This document shows positions 59,277 through 64,000 of a DNA stretch of 64,000 bases, piece by piece. The translations under genes and the position numbers were made by a program. This DNA comes from Dastarcus helophoroides (lineage: Eukaryota; Arthropoda; Insecta; Coleoptera; Bothrideridae): positions 18,578,694-18,642,693 of the forward strand of contig CM053337.1 in assembly GCA_028583605.1 (NCBI GenBank), read 5' to 3'. Within the stretch, counting starts at the first letter, position 1; the number at the start of each line of letters is the position of its first letter. The notes beneath the pieces were generated by a model. It was not told where the DNA came from and made no database searches. It worked only from the letters and a program-made list of their open reading frames with translations.

Positions 59277-60430
59277 TCTTCATCTCTATTATTATTCAGG
59301 AGGCATTCTTCTGCGTGACTGTGGAGGAAAAGTCGCGACTATCCGCAAATTAAACGGACGTAAAAATTCTTCTTTTTACTTTTAACAATACCTAACAGGA
59401 AATCCTGTATTACGGACGAATGTTGAGGTTTTATTTGCAGAGCTAATGACATTTAATTACATTAAAGAGATTATGCTAGAGTCAGTTTTCACTTTTAACT
59501 TTGATGAGTTAAAACCATGGGAATTAGCCGGTTCGAGCGTGCGAAAACTCGAATAGAAATCGATCAATATATTCTAGTGTCATTTATCTTAATATGGTGC
59601 GTTTCAAGGAAATTGTATAATCTTGATGACAAAGACAATGGATTTGTTGGGCGAATGAAACAACATATCATCGTCATTAATTAGTTTGGGGGCATTCATC
59701 TCGCCTTGTTTTCCACACTGCTTAAAACAATTAATGAATCTGTTCCTTTGGTTTGGCTTTAGGTACTGAGTTACCGTATTCGTGTATCTTTCGCGTCATT
59801 TTCATTCCGCAAGAGTTGCTTTTCTGGTATGGTTGACAAATTGCTACTACCCCACTAAAGAGTAAATGTGGTAAGGTAGATTAGTGCAAAAAAAGTTCAC
59901 GTGCCACTAAAAAGCATTCAGAATTCTCTACGATCTCTCAGGGGATATGAGGGTGCGCGAGACTATATGTCACAAGCTGGGATCCGTGGCCCCGGTGGTA
60001 ACCTACTACACTAACTTGAGCAACTTTAAATAAAAAGGACGATACGGTACGATGTTGCATAAAGTACAGAAAACTTCTTCTAAACTTCTCAAAATTTTGA
60101 AGAATCCAATTCTGCCCTATTCTGCGTACCCCTATGTCTGCACGGTTTTGTTAAATAACGAAATTATGAATTTGGTTTCAAACTTTATTAAATGGTTTTA
60201 AAATGTGTCATTTTCTGAATAAAATTTTACGTAAAGTTCCAATTTTTTATATCATTATTTAAACAACGCAAAGCTATCAAAAACAAACGAAAAAGGATTG
60301 AAGTTCTCATCTTAAAAAACGGCTGAGATGGAAGAAGGGGGCAGCTGATCTGAGATTTCTCCTCAGCAGAATTCGCCTGAGTATAACTTCTAGCAGGAAA
60401 TCTTAATTTTCCAGTTATGATACCTGGATT
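59277..60430. other. Low-copy island, no gene seen
   Basis: Balanced non-repetitive DNA. I examined it for tRNA-like folds, long open frames and splice pairs and found nothing I can support. Confidence 0.35.
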
Positions 60431-60705
60431 GACGACAAAAGGCAGAAAGACGACAAAGAGCAACATAAAGTAGACAAAAGGCGACAGAAGGACGACAAAA
60501 GGCAGAAAGACGACAAAAAGCAACATAAAGAAGATAAAAGGCGACAGAAGGACGACAAAAGGCAGAAAGACGACAAAAAGCGACATAAAGAAGACAAAAG
60601 GCGACATAAAGACGACAAAAGGCGACAGACAGACGACAAAAGGCGACAGAAAGACGGCAAAAGGCGACAGAAAGACGACAAAAAGACATCAAAAAGACGA
60701 CAAAA
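60431..60705 (+). repeat. 20-bp minisatellite with 60-bp higher-order unit
   Basis: Purine-rich units of the type GACGACAAAAGGCGACAGAA. GGCAGAAAGACGAC recurs at 60441, 60501 and 60561 (period exactly 60), then simpler units follow. Three minus-strand frames (97-135 codons) rich in Leu, Ser, Phe and Cys cross it because the unit lacks stop codons on that strand; none has a recognisable domain. Confidence 0.93.
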
Positions 60706-60860
60706 CACAGCAAATAACCAACATCGTTTAAGAACGCTATATTAGAAGGTTTTTGAAACGCACTAGGAGCTTGAAAATAACGAAAACTCGACCGCAAGCT
60801 TCACGGATGAATGTAGTTACGGCGCCCCTACTTTTGATGGTGTGCGGCTCATTACTAATA
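60690..60860 (-). repeat. Isolated diverged family D monomer fragment
   Basis: Contains CAAAACACAGCAAATAACC, TTGAAACGCACTAGGAGC, CTTCACGGATGAATG and GATGGTGTGCGGCTC in the same order as family D. It lies about 2.9 kb beyond the last array unit and directly next to the purine-rich minisatellite. Confidence 0.8.
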
Positions 60861-61744
60861 TTGTTAATATCCCCAGTTTTCTGTACCATCAACGAGTGGC
60901 AAAATGTATTAAAAATATAAAAAGCCCTCCGGAATTTCCGACAAATTCGCCTCACACAAAGTCCACCCTATACAGTAGCGTTAATAAACAAGTGTGATTC
61001 CTCCTCGGTCCAAATGGTCTGCTGATTAAGCTCCAAATCCGTCATTGTAAATAGATTTTTCATATTGTGATCATACGCACGATCATTAGATGGATCATTA
61101 GAAGAATCACGATCATTAGAAGGATCCAGCCAAGTTTTTTCTTAAGTAGTTACCTCGCCTCGTAAAATTCCCATTCTGCTCTTCGTGCAATGTTAATTTT
61201 TCAAGTAGATTATTTCGTGTATCCATATAATTAAAAATTACGCGTACTACGTGCATTTAGTACACTTTGAAATGTCTCAAGGTTGCCTGATATGCTTTTT
61301 AACTCTGACGTAAGTAAATGGTTATTCTAACTGTTAAAAGAGCAGACTGTTCGTTAAAGTGCATATAATTTTATTAACATAACATAAAAATCTTAATGCG
61401 TTCAATAGAAAAAAATGTATAGATGCTTTTATTATTCTAAACGTGCGGTGGTTATGATTAAGCTCAATTTAGATGCATGTGGCTGCTCAATGATTATATA
61501 CCTTATAATGCAAAAATTAGTACTCTGGCGAAAGATTATTAATTTTTTCGTCGAACGTTGCTTAATCTAATCGAAATTGCCAAGTAGCGCTTTTTTGTCT
61601 TTGAAAAGATCTCGGAAGCCGTAGGCAGTAGATCTTTCAAAATCACACGACTACTTAAAATTCTTTAATGAAAGTTCCTGAAAGAAACATACAATGGGGT
61701 GTCTATTCAATTTAAGTGAAAGACAAGCGTGATAGCCTAACTGC
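60861..61744. other. Low-copy stretch with a small GATCATTAGA repeat
   Basis: Non-repetitive apart from four to five copies of GATCATTAGA(T/A) at 61079-61128. No gene recognised. Confidence 0.35.
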
Positions 61745-64000
61745 CAAACTGTACTAAATTTATTTGTATTGTCTCATAATCTGAATCCCATTGTCGTTCC
61801 TCATAGAATAAAACATTATTTGGGTACAAAATGTAGTAACTAGCAGATGCTCGACTATATTTGCGAATTTTTGAAATAATAGGCAGCTAAAAAAATTATT
61901 TTCGCGGTTAACATTCAAATAAAATCTGAAATTTGCCAAAAAACTGTTTGCATGATAAACTAGTTTTGCGTGTTCTTGAAATAGTAGGCGTCTATGGCTA
62001 CAAAATTGGTAAAATAGAAAGATTTTCAACCGTGAAGTTTTATAAATCAAGGGTAAATACACCACAGAGATTAATTAGGAACAACTGCTGCAAAAATATA
62101 AATACTTCCACGGCTAGAATTCGCAGTAAATCAGTATTTTCTAGATAAAACCGTACAACTTCAAAAATCATCGGTAAAAATACAATTTTTTTAGCAAGTG
62201 ACGTAAAAGTTAGGCAAAGCGAAGTTCCAATCGTGAAATATAGGATATTTCACCGTAAAAGACCGTAAAAATGTAAATAAAATGTATTTGTCGCTAAAAA
62301 AATTATTTTCACGGTAAACATTCAAATAAATACTGAATTTATTTGTATAGTTTTATGATATGAATACCGTTGTTCCTTTTTTTATAAAAATAAAACATTA
62401 TCTACGTACAAAATGTACTAACTAGCAGATCCTTAACTATTTTAGCGTATTTTTGAAATAGTAAGCACCTATGCTTTTAAAAGTGGTGAAATAGAGATTT
62501 TTACCGGTGAAGTTTGATAAATTAGAAGCGAAAACACCACACAGATGGATTAGGAACAACTGCCGCAAAAATATAAATACTTTCACGGCTAGAATTTGCC
62601 ATAAACCAATATCTCGTAGATGAAACCGTACATCTTCAAATATCGTCGGTGAAAATACAACTTTTCCAACAGGTGGCATAGAAGTTAGGCTAAGCGGAAT
62701 TTCAACCGTGAAATATAGACAGTTTCACCGTAAGAAACCGTAAATGTGAATAAAATAAATTTGCCGCTAAAAAAATATTGTCACGGTTAAAATTTAAATA
62801 AAATTCAAAATTTTTTAAAAACTGTTTGCATGACAAACTAGTTTCGCATGTTCTTGAAATAGTACGGCGTCTTTGGCTACAAAATTGGTAAAATAGAGAG
62901 ATTTTCAACCGTGAAGTTTAATAAATCAAGGCTAAAAACACCACGGAGATTGATTACGAACAACTGCTGCAAAACTTGAAATAGTTCCACGGCCAGAATT
63001 TGCAGTAAATCAGTATTTTGTAGATAAAACCGTACAACTTCAGAATTCGTCGGTGAAAATACAACTTTTTCAGCAAGTGACGTAAAAGTTGGACAAGGCG
63101 AAGTTCCAACCGTGAAATGTAGGATATTTTACCGTAAAAGAGCTTAAAAAAGTAAATAAAATGTATTTGTTACTAAAAAAATTAACATTTAAATAAGTAC
63201 TGAATTTATTTGTATTGTTTTATGATATAAATACCGTCGTCTCTCCTTTTCATAGAAATAAAACATTACTTTACGTTCAAAATGTACTAACTAGCAGATC
63301 CTTAACTCTTTTAGCGTATTTTTAAAATAGTAAGCACCTATGCTTTTAAAAATGGTGAAATAGAAATTTTCAGCCGTGAAGTTTGATAAAGCAGAAGCGA
63401 AAACACCACACAGATGGATTAGGAAAAACTGCCGCAAACTTTTTCATAGAAATAAAACATTATTTAGGCACAAAATGTACTAACTAGCAGATCCTTAACA
63501 ATTTTTGCGTATTTTTGAAATAGTAAACGCCTGTGCTTTCAAAAATGGTGAAATAAAGATTTTTACCCGAGAAGTTTTATAACTCAGTGGCAAAACACCA
63601 CGCAGATGGATAAGAAAGAACTGCCGCAAAAATTTAAATACTTTCACGGCTAGAATTTGCAATAAATCAATATTTCGTAGATAAAACCGAGCAACTTTAA
63701 ATATCATTGGTGAAGATACAACTTTAATAGCAGATGACGTAGAAGTTAGGCAAAGCGAAGTTCTAACCGTGAAATATAGGATATTTCACCGTAAAAGACC
63801 GTAAAAATGTAAATAAAATGAATTTGTCGTTAAAAAAATTATTTTCACGATTAACATTTAAATTAAATCTGAAATTTGCCAGAAAAATGTTTGCATGATA
63901 AACTAGTTTGCGTGTTTTTGAAATAGTAGACGTCTATACCTACAAAATTGGTAAAATAGAAAGATTCTTAGCCGTGAAGTTTAATAAATTAAAGGCAAAA
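61745..64000. repeat. Satellite family E, ~870-bp unit, continues past window
   Basis: TTGCATGA(T/C)AAACTAGTTT recurs at about 61949, 62827 and 63891, and AACTAGCAGATCCTTAAC near 62419, 63289 and 63480. The unit is a dimer of two related halves of roughly 400-480 bp, both containing GATT(A)GGAACAACTGC and GTGAAGTTT(G/A)ATAAAT. A 190-bp internal duplication lengthens the last unit (63290-63480). Each half contains GTGAAATATAGGATATTTCAC or a variant (62233, 62709, 63110, 63769), a palindrome with 9-bp arms. Short frames on both strands are not conserved in frame between units. Confidence 0.85.

Noticed and set aside
60227..60797. A Leu/Ser/Phe-rich multi-pass membrane protein on the minus strand
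   Set aside because: Three different frames over the same minisatellite are open and similarly hydrophobic; ends fall in unrelated satellite D sequence.
1..64000. Telomeric repeats (TTAGG or TCAGG arrays)
   Set aside because: No tandem run of either pentamer was found on reading through the window.

Overview
The window looks like repeat-dominated eukaryotic nuclear DNA, most likely from an arthropod and probably an insect. The evidence is indirect: AT-rich DNA with no bacterial-type genes, an LTR with an arthropod-style TATA box and TCAGT initiator, short insertions carrying hammerhead-type ribozyme folds as in Penelope-like retroelements, and a relic resembling the Lep1 Helitron-like family of insects. 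I could not name the species. No complete protein-coding gene is visible. Nearly every long open frame is a by-product of tandem repetition, including three overlapping frames of about 1,400 codons at 29157-33403. The best coding candidate is one 43-nt putative internal exon at 39072-39114, so the window may lie inside a very large intron or in a gene-poor repeat domain.

Layout. 1-9510: satellite family A (about 22-bp subrepeat, core ATATTTCTGAGA), with polarity switches near 2700, 4350 and 4480 and a 445-bp higher-order repeat at 6830-9060; low-copy islands lie at 3314-4138 and 5061-5890. 9511-14430: 19-bp minisatellite (core TTCGAATTTTTCCCAAAA) in a roughly 425-bp higher-order pattern. 14431-16310: low-copy sequence with a Helitron-like relic and a foldback element. 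16316-16987: three copies of a 223-bp repeat. 16988-23850: satellite family B (20-bp subrepeat, core TTTCTGAGGCACGATTCATA) interrupted at 19723-20096 by a solo-LTR-like insertion carrying heat-shock elements. 24481-25500: low-copy island. 26231-28795: two opposed 19-bp arrays. 28801-33410: 16-bp satellite, of which about 253 units (29366-33410) look identical. 33411-35240: low-copy sequence with a diverged tandem duplication. 35380-38560: 17-bp minisatellite with about 105-bp spacers. 38741-38872: six copies of a 22-bp repeat. 39440-43400 and 44735-46640: satellite family C (586-bp and 366-bp dimers). 49148-57860: satellite family D (485-bp monomer, about 18 copies). 60431-60705: 20-bp/60-bp minisatellite. 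61745-64000: satellite family E (about 870-bp unit).

At least nine short interspersed insertions share one sequence family. Most are foldback or truncated copies, several have clear target-site duplications of 7-12 bp, and all are built around a hammerhead-like fold. A second family has a fully canonical hammerhead core at 58926-58969 (minus strand) and a palindromic relative at 44301-44482. I infer that both are non-autonomous Penelope-type elements.

The most notable signals are three. First, each 16-bp satellite unit contains a perfect NR5A/FTZ-F1-type extended half-site (TCAAGGTCA on the minus strand), giving about 250 copies in tandem. Second, the LTR-like insertion has two perfect three-unit heat-shock elements and one half element upstream of a correctly spaced TATA box and initiator. 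Third, there is the ribozyme-bearing mobile family. Repeat periods and boundaries were read by eye and are approximate unless a motif is given.
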